Shown here: in pieces, positions 23,871-33,613 of the stretch
How positions within the stretch are numbered: position 1 is the first letter of the stretch
How the letters are laid out: each line of letters begins with the position of its first letter
From: Anaerolineae bacterium
GTDB lineage: Bacteria; Chloroflexota; Anaerolineae; CG2-30-64-16
Assembly: GCA_025454635.1 (NCBI GenBank)
Contig: JALOOB010000045.1
Coordinates: 1-33,768, forward strand
Length of the DNA stretch: 33,768 nucleotides
Direction: 5' to 3'
Made by a program: the position numbers and the translations under genes
The notes under the pieces: model-generated
Databases searched by the model: none
Told to the model about the DNA's origin: nothing
What the model saw: the letters and a program-made list of their open reading frames with translations, nothing else

Positions 23871-25115
23871 ATGGCGGAGACCTCGCTTTACACCCTCGCC
23901 GTTCATGCGGGCGAGCATACGACGAAAACCACGCCGTTGACCGGCGCAGGCCAGGGCCGCAGCTACCACCCGGTGGTCACGCCGGTGCATCACAGCGTCG
24001 GCTATACTTACGAGGATACCGAAGACCTGGACGCCGTGTTTGCGGGCGCATCGCAAAACCCCGTCTACACGCGCTACGGCAATCCGACCGTGAGCGCCTT
24101 AGAAGCGGCCGTCGCCGCGCTGGAGGGCGGGGCCGCGGCGCTGGCCTACGGCTCCGGCATGGCCGCCATTCATGGCGCGCTGCTGGCCGCGGGCGCGCGC
24201 GCCGGCGCAACGGTCGTCGCCGCGCACGACGTCTACGGCGCAACCTATGCTCTGCTGAGCAAGTTGCTGGCTTCGCAGGGCGTGAAGACGCGCTTCGTCG
24301 ACGTGAGCGATCTTGCCGCAACCGAGGCCGCTATCAAGGAAACGCGTCCCGCCGTCGTCACCGTCGAAACGATCTCGAATCCGTTGCTAAAGGTGGCCGA
24401 CGTTGCAGCCGTGGCCGCGCTCGCTCATGGGGCCGGCGCCAAGCTCATTGTAGACAATACCTTCGCGACGCCGGTTCTGTGCCGCCCGCTCGCGCTCGGC
24501 GCGGACTTCGTCGTCCACAGCGCGACGAAGTATCTGGGCGGTCACGGCGACGTGCTCGGCGGGGTGGTCGTCGTCCGCGATGAGGCGAGCCGCGTCGAGT
24601 TGTACGAGATCAACAAGCTGCTCGGCGCGAACCTCGCGCCGCAGGAGGCGTGGCTCGCGCATCGCGGCATCAAGACCCTCCCGTTGCGGGTCGAGCGCCA
24701 GTGCCGCAACGCGGCCGTCGTGGCGCAATGGCTGGGCGAGCAGCGGAGCGTCTCGCGCGTCTACTTCCCTGGCCTGCCCTCCCATCCGCAGCATGAGCTG
24801 GCGCTGCGGCAGTTCGGCAACGCCCTGCATGGGGCCTCTATGCATGGCGCAATGGTGAGCTTCGACGCGCGGGCTGCCGGCCGCGCCGAAGTTTTCCGAT
24901 TCTTTGAAGCGCTGCGCTTGATCCAGCCCGCCACCACGTTGGGCGACGTTTACACGCTGGCGCTTTACCCGGCCATGTCGTCGCACCGCGCGCTCGACGC
25001 TGAAACCCGCGCGCGCATCGGCATCGGCGACGGGCTGATCCGCCTGTCGATCGGCATCGAGGACCCCGCGGACATTATCGCGGACCTCGATCGCGCCCTG
25101 GCCGTCCTGGCTTAG
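23871..25115 (+). CDS. Cys/Met-metabolism PLP enzyme (cystathionine gamma-synthase/lyase or methionine gamma-lyase type)
   Basis: A fold-type I PLP enzyme of the trans-sulfuration family, about 414 residues. The family marks are PVYTRYGNPT, the PLP-ring region AYGSGMAAIHGALLA, SNPLLKVADV, IVDNTFATPVLCRP and the PLP lysine in HSATKYLGGHGD (Lys220). The C-terminal TTLGDVYTLALYPAMSSH and IRLSIGIEDPADIIADL complete the domain. Family members make or cleave cystathionine, or cleave methionine. The exact activity cannot be told from sequence alone. ATG 23871 follows AGGAG at a long spacing of 14 nt. ATG 23835 is also in frame but lies inside the operator-like palindrome and has no ribosome binding site. 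Confidence 0.9.
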   Translation: MAETSLYTLAVHAGEHTTKTTPLTGAGQGRSYHPVVTPVHHSVGYTYEDTEDLDAVFAGASQNPVYTRYGNPTVSALEAAVAALEGGAAALAYGSGMAAIHGALLAAGARAGATVVAAHDVYGATYALLSKLLASQGVKTRFVDVSDLAATEAAIKETRPAVVTVETISNPLLKVADVAAVAALAHGAGAKLIVDNTFATPVLCRPLALGADFVVHSATKYLGGHGDVLGGVVVVRDEASRVELYEINKLLGANLAPQEAWLAHRGIKTLPLRVERQCRNAAVVAQWLGEQRSVSRVYFPGLPSHPQHELALRQFGNALHGASMHGAMVSFDARAAGRAEVFRFFEALRLIQPATTLGDVYTLALYPAMSSHRALDAETRARIGIGDGLIRLSIGIEDPADIIADLDRALAVLA

Positions 25116-25265
25116 GGCATGTGAAAGGACTGACAAACTGGCGCGCGTAACCGTTCATGATCCGTTCATATGCGGCGGCTATCTTGAAGCCAAAGCTGTG
25201 AAAGGGTGCACGACGAGTCATGCACGAAACTATGGTTGCGGGGCGAGGGGAAACGCGCAAGGCTT

Positions 25266-25294
25266 TTGTTGCCCCCTCGCCTCTATGGTATAAT
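25266..25294 (+). promoter_or_regulatory. Promoter of the response regulator
   Basis: TTGTTG (25266-25271), a 17-nt spacer and consensus TATAAT (25289-25294) preceded by TGG make the strongest promoter in the window, 60 nt before the start codon. Confidence 0.85.
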
Positions 25295-25354
25295 GATGCT
25301 TCGAAGAAACATCGGCCCCCTTGCCATCAGGTTGCCGAGGAGAAGCCCGAAGCC

Positions 25355-26044
25355 ATGCGGATCCTGATCGTTGACGACGACCGTCCCAGCTTGAAGATGA
25401 CGGCCTTTCTGCTGCGCGAAGAGGGCTACACCGTCTTCACAGCGGACAACGGGCAGGAAGCGCTCCGCATGATCGACGAGAAGCAGCCGGACCTGCTGGT
25501 TCTCGACGTGATGATGCCGGGGATGGACGGTTGGGAGGTGACTCGCCACCTGCGCCGCACGACCAACCTGCCGATCCTGATCCTCTCTGCCAAGGGCGAA
25601 ACAAGCGACCGCGTTTTCGGCCTTGACCTGGGCGCTGATGATTACCTGGCTAAGCCATTCGAACCGTCCGAACTGTTGGCGCGAGTGCGCGCCGTGCTGC
25701 GCCGCGCCGAGGCCTTCACATTCGGCGAGCCGCAGAGCCAGCTCACCGTCGAAGGCTTCCGCCTGGACCCGGTCAACAACTCGGTGACGCTGCCAAACAA
25801 CCGCGCCGTCGAGCTCACGCCCATCGAGTTCCGCCTGCTGCACTGCCTCATGCGGAACACCGGCCGGGTGCTCACGCACGAGCAGTTGCTCAGCACCGTG
25901 TGGGGTTACGAATACGAGGGATACTCTAATCAGGTGGCTGTCTACATTCGCCGCCTGCGATCCAAGTTGGAGCCCAACCCCGACGACCCGCGCTACATCG
26001 TCACCGCACGCGGACTGGGCTATAAGTTCGAAACTGGCGCCTGA
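25355..26044 (+). CDS. OmpR/PhoB-family response regulator
   Basis: A two-domain regulator of 229 residues. The receiver domain has the acidic pocket VDDD (7-10), the phospho-acceptor Asp51 in LLVLDVMMPGMDG, and the ILSAKGE and ADDYLAKPFEPSEL switch and lysine segments. The C-terminal winged-helix DNA-binding domain has LTPIEFRLLHCLMRNTGRVLTHEQLLSTVWG and VYIRRLRSKLE...YIVTARGLGYKF. When phosphorylated it should bind DNA and regulate transcription. No histidine kinase gene is adjacent, so it is an orphan here. ATG 25355 starts the conserved receiver and has GAGGAG 12 nt upstream; a longer in-frame start at 25220 would run through the promoter. The secreted-protein cluster begins 80 nt downstream on the same strand. 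Confidence 0.95.
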   Translation: MRILIVDDDRPSLKMTAFLLREEGYTVFTADNGQEALRMIDEKQPDLLVLDVMMPGMDGWEVTRHLRRTTNLPILILSAKGETSDRVFGLDLGADDYLAKPFEPSELLARVRAVLRRAEAFTFGEPQSQLTVEGFRLDPVNNSVTLPNNRAVELTPIEFRLLHCLMRNTGRVLTHEQLLSTVWGYEYEGYSNQVAVYIRRLRSKLEPNPDDPRYIVTARGLGYKFETGA

Positions 26045-26124
26045 TTCTCCTCTGCCGGAAGCAAGATTGCGCGTAGGGGAAGCTCAGCCGGGCGCCTACC
26101 ACGAGTTCTCGAGGTAGCGTAAGC

Positions 26125-29100
26125 ATGTTCCCTGCGCATTGGACTGCGAACCCGCATAGGGCGCGGATTTCAGTCGGTATGCTTCTCTGGCTCCTCATCG
26201 TCATAGCTGCTTTGCAAGGATCGCAAAACGCCCAGGCGTTTGCGGCCGATCAAGACACGAGCCAACCGCACCCCGGCGTGGCCCGTCCTGCAGCTCCACA
26301 GGAGATTATCTGGTCCAACTTCGCCCCAACCGGGTGGATTACGACGTCGCCGTTCAGCGTATCGGTAACCGCAAGTTCAAGCGGCGGCTTGGATACGGGC
26401 GATGCGTATTCGATCAGCACGGACGGAGGGGCAAGTTGGTCCGCATGGACCACCGCCAATCTGAGCATCGATGCGCCCGACGCGTCTACTCACAACCTGA
26501 CTGTCACAAACCTCTCGCTTCCCGACTCCGCCAGCCTCAACTACATTCGCTTCAGGGTTTTCGAGACAGGTGTTGGCGAAGCGATTAGCCCGACGCCATA
26601 CCTGATCCAGGTCGACGCCACGCCGCCCGGCGCGCCCCAGGGCCTGACCCCGAATCCTTCGAGCTGGACCAATCAGAACAGCTTCGCGGTCACCTGGACG
26701 AACCCGTACGACGTGTCGCCCATTGCAGGCGCGCGGTACAAGCTGGACAGTGTGCCTACCGGGCCAACAGACGGCACATACGTTGCCACGACCAGTTCGA
26801 TCTCGAATATCGCAGTGTCGGGCGACGGCGCTCACACGATCTACGTCTGGCTGGTAGACGGGTTTGGACGCGCGGACCATAACAACCGATCCAGCGCTGC
26901 GCTCAGACTCGACACCACGCCGCCTGAGCCGCCGTCACGCTTCTCTGGCTCGCCAGACAGCGCGTGGACCAACGTGAACAACTTCTCGGAAACGTGGAAA
27001 AACCCGAGCGATCTCTCCGGCATTACCGGCGCCTACTATAAGCTGAACATGGCTCCTACGTCGCCGCTTGACGGAAAGTTTGTCAGAACGACTGATACGA
27101 TCACGGGGATCCAGGTGCCCGGCAACGGGCAACACGATATCCATATCTGGCTCGTGGACGCGGCGGGCAATGCCGACTATACCGCTTTCGGAACCGACGC
27201 GGACGTGTTCTGGTATGACGAGACGCCGCCGGTCAGCAGCGCATCGATCACTCCGGCCACGCCGCCGGCAACGGGCTGGTATACAACCAGCGTCACAATC
27301 AGGTTTGCCGCCACGGACCAGCCGGTTGATCCAGCGTACCCACCTGTCGTTTACTACCGGCTCAACTCAGGTGAGTGGACAGCCGCCACCGAACTCAATA
27401 TCGCGGCCGAAGGGTCGCATCGTTTGCTCTACCAGGCGCGCGACAAAGCCGGGAATTCCGAGACCGCGCGTGAAATGCTGATCGGTATCGACAGGACTGC
27501 GCCGACTACGACCCTGACTGCCGACCGGGTTCCCGCCGCGTCGGGTTGGTACACCGCACCGGTCACTTACACCTTGACGGTCACAGATAGTGTTTCCGGC
27601 AACCCCAAGGGCTTCTACCGCGTGAACGAAGGGCCGTGGCAAAACCGTTCTTCGTTTACCCTGTCATCCGAAGGGACCTATCGAATCGAGTACTACGGCC
27701 AGGATGCGGCCGGCAATCGCTCCCCGTTGATGTCCACGGAGGCGCGCGTCGACATCGTCCCACCCGCGACGGGAAGAACGGTGGAAGGCACGACCGGCGA
27801 GAACGGCTGGTACACTTCCGCCGTGACCATGCGCCTCCTGCCGGTCGACACCGTGTCGGGAGTTGCGATGAGCCGCTACCGCACCAACCTGGGGGCATGG
27901 CAGACCGGGACCGAGCTTTCGCTTTCCGATGGCGTCCACGAGGCCGAGTACTACTCGATAGACGTGGCGGGGAACGCGGAGAAAACAGTGACGAGCACGC
28001 TCAAGGTTGACAGAGTCGCGCCCACTGCACCGGTCGCCCTGACGGCCAGCCCAACCGGCTGGAGCCGGACAAACGCATTTGCTGTCCAGTGGACCAGTCC
28101 TGCCGATCTCAGCCTTGTGAATGGCGCATACGTAAAGTTGAGCAATGTCATCTCTGGCACCGCGCCAAGCGGACCGCGTGACGGGACGCTCGTCAGCCAG
28201 ACCAGCCGCATCGAAAACCTTACAGTGCCGGGCGAAGGCGCTTACCGCCTCTATCTCTGGTTACGCGACACGGCAGGCAATGTCGACCACCGATCCGCGC
28301 CTGTCAACGGCCCGGTGCTTCGCTACGATGCGACGCTGCCGGTAACCTCGGCCGAATTGCAGGGGACGGAGGGGGAGCTTGGTTGGTTCCGTTCGCCAAC
28401 GCAAGTCACCTTAACGGCCACCGACACTGCTTCGGGTGTCTCTGCGTTGAACTGGCGCGTGGACGACGGCGCGTGGCAGACCATTGCTGCGGCAACCGTG
28501 AGCTTCACGATCGATGAACCCGGCGAGCATGTGGTCGAGCATTACGCGCAGGACGCGGCCGGCAATCTTGGCGCGCCCGCGCAGTCCTATGTGAAGATAG
28601 ATATGACTGCCCCCGGCGCGCCCGCGGACGTGCGCGCGTTTCCTGCCGGCTGGTCGCAAGTTAACAGCTACCGCATCGAGTGGCTGGAAATGAACGACCC
28701 TTCCGGGATATCGGGTGCATATGTGAAGTTTAATTCTCCGCCCGCGCACTCGACCGACGGCCAATTCTACGCGGGCGAGTCCGTCATCACAGATGTCGCC
28801 ACGCCGAGTGAGGGGAAGCACGCGGTCTACGTCTGGCTTCGGGACAACGCCGGCAACGCCGATCACTCGAGCGCAGTTGCCATAACCGAGGCAATGTGGT
28901 ATGATGCCACTCCGCCCATCACAGATATCTCAGTCGCTGCCACTCCGGGGTCCAACGGCTGGTACGTGGAGCCAGTGACGTTCAACATGAGTGCGGACGA
29001 CGCGACCTCCGGCGTGAAGCACATTCGCGTGCAGGTGGACGACGGTCCGTGGCAAGTGGTGGGCACGACTTATGTTCTGTGGACACAAGGGCGCCACATT

Positions 29101-30132
29101 GTTCGAATCGGCGCCGTCGATCACGCGGGCAACATTGAGACGCCGCATCAATACGAGTTTAAAGTTGACAGCATCCCGCCACTTGCGGTGATTAGTGGCC
29201 CGCACCTGTACGAGTCGCGCACACGATTTACGTTGAACTGGGGCGCGACGGACAACGCTTCCGGCGTGGATGCGTACGATGTGCAGGTGCGCCGGGGTTA
29301 CTCCGCCCCGTGGCAGGCATGGCTGCAGGGCACCCGGCTGACTTCGGCGCAGTTCGACGCCGAGCGGAGCGACACTCTCTTCTTCCGCGTCTTCGCTCGC
29401 GATTCAGCCGGCAACCGCCAAATGCTCGCGCAGGAACTTCGCGTTATGGTCGAGTCTATCGCGAACGGGGGCTTCGAAACCGGCAACTTCAGCAGTTGGG
29501 AAGCTGGCGGCGAGTTGTTCCTGGCCGTCGTGCCGACCCCCGGTCCGAACGATGCGTGGATCACGGCTGCGCGGCTGGGCGACGCGGACTACGGCCCGAG
29601 CTTGCCGCCGGTAGGTATGGTGCCTGTTGGCAGCGCCCGAATCACGCAGAGCATCCGTATCCCGGACGCCAACCAGATGCGCGAGCCAAGGCTCCAGTTC
29701 AGGTATCGCGTGCTGTCTTATGACGTGATGTTCAGTCCGCGCATGCAGCGGTACGTCGATACGCTGGAGGCGACATTGCTTGATGAGCAAGGCAATGAGA
29801 TTGCGATGCTGCTTCGCGCAGGTAATCCCGGCGCTCCGCCTGAGGAGTGGGGTGCGCTGTATGATTCAGGTTGGCAATATGCTGACCTGGACCTCCGACC
29901 CTATGCTGGCCGTTCTGTGACTCTGTCCATCGCGAACTGGAACCGCAACGACAACCTCCTCAACACCTGGAGCTTCGTCGATCAGATCCAGATTCGCGAA
30001 CTGCTGCCGACCTATCTGCCCATCGCCCAACAATCAGGAGTTCCGGGGGGCGCATCTGGCCAGTCTTCGGCGGCGCCGGCAACAGCTTCCCCCTCCGAAA
30101 GCTCGGAAGGCGATTCGGACGGTCTTCGTTGA
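26125..30132 (+). CDS. Large secreted protein with alternating Ig-like/OmpL47-like repeats
   Basis: A 1335-residue exported protein. A signal peptide (ISVGMLLWLLIVIAALQG, likely cut after QAFA near 41) is followed by an N-terminal beta domain. Residues 164-1013 hold about nine units of 85-105 residues, each opening with D.TPP or D.TAP. Two kinds alternate. Type A has WT..N.F.V.W..P.D.S.I.GAYYKL and DGT, then H.IYVWL.D.AGNADH. Type B has GWYT..VT...TATD..SGV, YRVN.G.WQ and EYY..D.AGN, like OmpL47-type domains. The order is A A B B B A B A B. A fibronectin-like unit starts at Asp1015, a lectin-like jelly-roll starts at NGGFETG (1114), and a Ser/Ala-rich tail begins near 1293. There is no sorting motif. 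It is likely a surface or extracellular adhesin-like protein, first in a four-gene run. Confidence 0.85.
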   Translation: MFPAHWTANPHRARISVGMLLWLLIVIAALQGSQNAQAFAADQDTSQPHPGVARPAAPQEIIWSNFAPTGWITTSPFSVSVTASSSGGLDTGDAYSISTDGGASWSAWTTANLSIDAPDASTHNLTVTNLSLPDSASLNYIRFRVFETGVGEAISPTPYLIQVDATPPGAPQGLTPNPSSWTNQNSFAVTWTNPYDVSPIAGARYKLDSVPTGPTDGTYVATTSSISNIAVSGDGAHTIYVWLVDGFGRADHNNRSSAALRLDTTPPEPPSRFSGSPDSAWTNVNNFSETWKNPSDLSGITGAYYKLNMAPTSPLDGKFVRTTDTITGIQVPGNGQHDIHIWLVDAAGNADYTAFGTDADVFWYDETPPVSSASITPATPPATGWYTTSVTIRFAATDQPVDPAYPPVVYYRLNSGEWTAATELNIAAEGSHRLLYQARDKAGNSETAREMLIGIDRTAPTTTLTADRVPAASGWYTAPVTYTLTVTDSVSGNPKGFYRVNEGPWQNRSSFTLSSEGTYRIEYYGQDAAGNRSPLMSTEARVDIVPPATGRTVEGTTGENGWYTSAVTMRLLPVDTVSGVAMSRYRTNLGAWQTGTELSLSDGVHEAEYYSIDVAGNAEKTVTSTLKVDRVAPTAPVALTASPTGWSRTNAFAVQWTSPADLSLVNGAYVKLSNVISGTAPSGPRDGTLVSQTSRIENLTVPGEGAYRLYLWLRDTAGNVDHRSAPVNGPVLRYDATLPVTSAELQGTEGELGWFRSPTQVTLTATDTASGVSALNWRVDDGAWQTIAAATVSFTIDEPGEHVVEHYAQDAAGNLGAPAQSYVKIDMTAPGAPADVRAFPAGWSQVNSYRIEWLEMNDPSGISGAYVKFNSPPAHSTDGQFYAGESVITDVATPSEGKHAVYVWLRDNAGNADHSSAVAITEAMWYDATPPITDISVAATPGSNGWYVEPVTFNMSADDATSGVKHIRVQVDDGPWQVVGTTYVLWTQGRHIVRIGAVDHAGNIETPHQYEFKVDSIPPLAVISGPHLYESRTRFTLNWGATDNASGVDAYDVQVRRGYSAPWQAWLQGTRLTSAQFDAERSDTLFFRVFARDSAGNRQMLAQELRVMVESIANGGFETGNFSSWEAGGELFLAVVPTPGPNDAWITAARLGDADYGPSLPPVGMVPVGSARITQSIRIPDANQMREPRLQFRYRVLSYDVMFSPRMQRYVDTLEATLLDEQGNEIAMLLRAGNPGAPPEEWGALYDSGWQYADLDLRPYAGRSVTLSIANWNRNDNLLNTWSFVDQIQIRELLPTYLPIAQQSGVPGGASGQSSAAPATASPSESSEGDSDGLR

Positions 30133-30189
30133 CCTGGAGCGCTGCGCGCTTAGTGGCCGCTTGTCCGCCGGCGCGCGGCGGAAGCTGAA

Positions 30190-32205
30190 ATGACCTCGTC
30201 GCAAGAGCCGGTAGCCGGAAGGGACATGAACGAGATTTCAGCGGACGGGCGCAAGGGTGAAATCCTTCGGCCAAAGGGCTTCAACGCGCCGACAGCCAGG
30301 CCATCCGATCCCGCATCTCCTTCCGCTCGCGGCCAGTTGGCCGAGATGTTGCGCCCCGACGAGGCGGAGGCCCTCTATCATGAGGGAATGGCCGCCTATC
30401 AACACCGGCACTGGCGCGAGGCTCTGGAACGCTTTACGCGGCTCCAGGAACTGCAACCCGCCCGTCCTGGTCTTGATGCCCTGATCGAAGAGGTCCGCTG
30501 GTTCCTGCAACTCGAGGCTGCCGCGCCCCCGGGGCGGGAACTGGCTCCGCGCAGCCCTGGCCCTGGTCTGACCCTCGCCGGCTTCCAAAAACTATTACTA
30601 TCGCATCGCGGGCTCCTGGCTGCGCTTGCGATACTTGTCGTGGCCGCGACCTTACTGGTTACCTTCCGAGCCCGGCTCCCGTTGAATTGGCTGCCCTGGC
30701 GCATCGACGCTGACCAGGAGATCGACCAGCTTTACAACGAGGGACAGGGACGTTTGGCCGTCGGCGACTATGAAGGAGCCAGGGCCATGTTCCAGAAGAT
30801 GCTCGCAATCTCGCCCGGCAACGAGGCTGCTGAGACAGGCATAAGCCTTGCGCAGCGCCAACAAAGGCTCGCCGACGCCTACGCAGCTGCAGGCGCAGCC
30901 ATTGCTGAGGAGGACTGGGATCGCGCGGGCATTGAACTCGCGAATGTCCTGGCCGTCGACCGAGATTACGCAGATGCGGAAGCGCGCGCCGAGTTCGTGA
31001 AGCAGCAGCAGCGGTTGAAAGGCTTGTACGAGGATGGCGCTCGTCTCCTCGGTTTGGGGCAGTGGCCGGAAGCGATTACCCGCTTTCAGACGGTTCGCCG
31101 TCTGGACCCCGGCTACCGAACCGAGGCGGTAAGGGCCTTCCTGCTCGCCGCCTATTCCAATGCGGCAGAGTCGCTCCTCGCGAGACGCGGTGATGACATT
31201 GAGGCAGTCACGCAGGTTGTTGGGTATTACGAGCGAGCGCTCGACGTCGATCCGCAAAACCAACTTGCGATGGATGCCTATCGCCTGAGCCGCTGGTACC
31301 TTGACGGCCTGCAGGCCATCGCAGATAACGACCGGGCCCGGGCGCGCGATGCCTTTGTCGCGCTCGAGGTTGAGGCGCCGAACTACGCGAACGGCGCCGC
31401 TCGCCGGAGACTTTACGAACTGGCTCTGGCCGAGGGGCAGGATGCCTTAGCTGCAGGGAACAACGCATTGGCGCTGGAATGGTTCGACCGCGCGCTTGGC
31501 TTTGGGGTTGCCGATGCGGGCGCAGCGCTGCGGGGCAGACAGCTGGCCCTGGCTGTTACTGCCACGCCTACCCCAACGCCGCCGCCCACCCACACGCCGT
31601 CGCCGTCACCTGCGCCCTCACCGTGGGCAATTGTGGCTGCCGGCGCTGTGAGCGCTTATGCCGGCCCGGATGACGCTTATCCCACCGTCGGGCAGTTGGC
31701 GCAGGGGAGTGAGGTCACGATCACTGGCCGGCGCCCGGACGGCTTGTGGCTCAAAGTGTGTTGCGTGGACGGCCGGGAGGGTTGGGTGGCCGCATCGCAG
31801 CTCGAAGTCAGCGGCTCGTTGGCGCTTGCGCCCGAGATCATCCCGCCGACCGCAACCGCGTTGCCAACCGTGGCGCCTGCAAGTCCCGAACCGACCGCAA
31901 CGCCCGAGCTATTCGCCTGCATTTCCGGTTATGTCCTCAATTCTGCCGGCGCTGTTGGTTTTGAGGACTGGTTGGTCACGGTGCAGGAGCCGACTGGAGC
32001 CCGTTACAACCTGAGAACGAACGCGGATGGCTTCTACCGGTTTGATGATCTGGCTGTGGGCGCCAACATTCTCAGTGTAGCTGTCGCAGATGGTTGGCGC
32101 GCAATTAGCCCGCAGAGGGTGACGGTTGAAGTGGCTGCCGCCGAATATTGCGTCGAGGTCGACTTCTGGATGAGGCCAGGTCCTCCTCCGACGCCCGTCC
32201 GCTGA
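30190..32205 (+). CDS. Membrane-anchored TPR protein with SH3b and carboxypeptidase-regulatory-like domains
   Basis: A 671-residue protein. An N-terminal cytosolic part contains one TPR-like unit (AEALYHEGMAAYQHRHWREALERF). One membrane helix follows (about 142-159, LLAALAILVVAATLLVTF). The external part has several TPR units (LYNEGQGRLAVGDYEGARAMFQKML and later ones), a Thr-Pro-rich linker (TPTPTPPPTHTPSPSP), an SH3b domain (from Trp479, AYAGPDDAYPTVGQLAQGSEVTI...GWVAASQL) and a carboxypeptidase-regulatory-like beta domain (ISGYVLNSAGAVGFEDWLVTV, NADGFYRFDDLAVG). SH3b domains often bind cell-wall or surface polymers. ATG 30190 has GGAAG just upstream. The stop lies 2 nt before the next start, so the genes are probably cotranscribed. 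Confidence 0.85.
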   Translation: MTSSQEPVAGRDMNEISADGRKGEILRPKGFNAPTARPSDPASPSARGQLAEMLRPDEAEALYHEGMAAYQHRHWREALERFTRLQELQPARPGLDALIEEVRWFLQLEAAAPPGRELAPRSPGPGLTLAGFQKLLLSHRGLLAALAILVVAATLLVTFRARLPLNWLPWRIDADQEIDQLYNEGQGRLAVGDYEGARAMFQKMLAISPGNEAAETGISLAQRQQRLADAYAAAGAAIAEEDWDRAGIELANVLAVDRDYADAEARAEFVKQQQRLKGLYEDGARLLGLGQWPEAITRFQTVRRLDPGYRTEAVRAFLLAAYSNAAESLLARRGDDIEAVTQVVGYYERALDVDPQNQLAMDAYRLSRWYLDGLQAIADNDRARARDAFVALEVEAPNYANGAARRRLYELALAEGQDALAAGNNALALEWFDRALGFGVADAGAALRGRQLALAVTATPTPTPPPTHTPSPSPAPSPWAIVAAGAVSAYAGPDDAYPTVGQLAQGSEVTITGRRPDGLWLKVCCVDGREGWVAASQLEVSGSLALAPEIIPPTATALPTVAPASPEPTATPELFACISGYVLNSAGAVGFEDWLVTVQEPTGARYNLRTNADGFYRFDDLAVGANILSVAVADGWRAISPQRVTVEVAAAEYCVEVDFWMRPGPPPTPVR

Positions 32206-32207
32206 TA

Positions 32208-33611
32208 ATGGCTGAGTATTTTGACCCTCATTGGGCATCTTCTACGTCACCCCGGCGCCGAACATTGGTGTTGAGCCTCGTGGCCGCATCCACTCTGTTC
32301 CTCTTACCGCTGCTTGCGGCGCCCCTCGTGGGGGCTCGGAACGGCGAAGGGTGGCGTTCTCTCGGCCTGCGCGGCGAGACGGTGCTGGAGCTAAGGGCGG
32401 TCAGCGACGAAAACGGCACTCAGCTCTATGCTCAAACGCTGACGGGGCTGTGGCGTAAGCCAGTTGAGGCGGCGCAGGGGAAGAACGACGAGTGGACCCG
32501 CATCGATCATGGCCTGCCGCGATCGGCACTCGGCGCGCCGCTGCTTGCCGCATGGTGTAACGTTCCGGGCGAGCCGCACCGTCTCGTTGCCCTTGCCGGC
32601 AACAGCGATTCCCGGCAGCTCTTTCGCAGCGACGACCGCGGCTCCTCCTGGCTTTCGGTCGGCCCCGCCCCCGGCCAGTCTCGTTCGCCGGCCATGACTG
32701 TTCTGCCTGGGTCAGAGCCAAGTGACGACCGCATTATCATCGCGACCCAGGCGCGTGTTCAGCGCAGTCTGGACGGCGGCTCAACCTGGTCTCCGGGCGG
32801 CGCGTGGCCTAGGGAGGGCGCTTCGGCCGAGCCGGTGCTCGAGTTCGCCGCCGAGATGACCGGGTCCGGCAGGCTGCTGGCCCTCGGAGGTTCGGGCCGC
32901 CTTTGGCTCAGCCCAAGCGGGGGCCTTTCGTGGCACGAGATCGGCGGCGATCGCGCTTATACCGCTCTGGCTGCCGCGCCATCCTTCGGCCTCGCCGTCT
33001 GGGTGGCTACTGCGGACGGGCTCTTGCGCACCAACGATGAAGGACGCAGTTGGTCGCCGCGGCCGCTCCCGAGCAAGGCCGGCGCCATCCTGGGTGGCGA
33101 GCAGATGATCCAGGCGCTGGCAGTCGATCCCGTCGTCTCCGACGTCATCTATGCGGCCGCGATAGGCGGCGGAGTGTACCGGCTGGGTAGCGGTGAGACG
33201 GCCTGGTTGTCGCTTGCCGCGCCGCCCTCGAACGTGATTTCGTTGGTGGTGGACCCGGGTGCCCGCGACGCGCTGTATGCCGCGACGGATGATGGGGTGT
33301 GGCTGCGACCCGTCGTCGCGGATCAGCCAACCGCGACCCCATCGCCCACGCCGACCCTTATTCCGTCCGCGACGCGGACGCCGTCGGCTACGATGACGCC
33401 AACCGCGACACCCAGCCCGACACCGACCGTGACGCTTACGGCCACGCCGACAGCCACGGCGACCGCGACCGCGACCGCGACGGCCAGCGCAACTGCCACA
33501 CCGACGCTTCGGCCGACCCGGCCGCCTACGAGTACGCCGACGGTCACACGTTCGGCGCCGCCGCCGCCGGGCGGGGCAACACCAACTCCAGTCGGCAACA
33601 TCCTTAGATAG
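32208..33611 (+). CDS. Exported BNR-type beta-propeller protein with a Thr-Pro stalk
   Basis: A 467-residue protein with an N-terminal export or anchor segment ([28 protein letters not shown]). The body contains repeated Asp-box (BNR-like) motifs: [30 protein letters not shown] and [10 protein letters not shown], plus a degenerate RLGSGETAW. They indicate a propeller like those of sialidase and photosystem-assembly (YCF48-type) proteins. Nothing indicates an enzyme activity. From residue 372 on it is a low-complexity TPTPT/TATAT stalk of about 95 residues with no sorting signal. ATG 32208 follows the previous stop by 2 nt; a longer frame to 32148 overlaps the upstream gene. The next gene starts 2 nt after the stop. 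Confidence 0.85.
   Translation: MAEYFDPHWASSTSPRRRTLVLSLVAASTLFLLPLLAAPLVGARNGEGWRSLGLRGETVLELRAVSDENGTQLYAQTLTGLWRKPVEAAQGKNDEWTRIDHGLPRSALGAPLLAAWCNVPGEPHRLVALAGNSDSRQLFRSDDRGSSWLSVGPAPGQSRSPAMTVLPGSEPSDDRIIIATQARVQRSLDGGSTWSPGGAWPREGASAEPVLEFAAEMTGSGRLLALGGSGRLWLSPSGGLSWHEIGGDRAYTALAAAPSFGLAVWVATADGLLRTNDEGRSWSPRPLPSKAGAILGGEQMIQALAVDPVVSDVIYAAAIGGGVYRLGSGETAWLSLAAPPSNVISLVVDPGARDALYAATDDGVWLRPVVADQPTATPSPTPTLIPSATRTPSATMTPTATPSPTPTVTLTATPTATATATATATASATATPTLRPTRPPTSTPTVTRSAPPPPGGATPTPVGNILR
33321..33560 (+). repeat. Thr/Pro/Ala-coding low-complexity repeat
   Basis: Short imperfect tandem units of CGACC, ACGGC and GCGAC coding for Thr-Pro and Thr-Ala. The densest part is near 33441-33500. 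It is a candidate length-variable region. Confidence 0.8.
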
Positions 33612-33613
33612 CG

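Noticed and set aside
33323-33601. Minus-strand Val/Gly-rich frame of 92 codons
   Set aside because: Antisense of the Thr-Pro repeat; composition is explained by the repeat.
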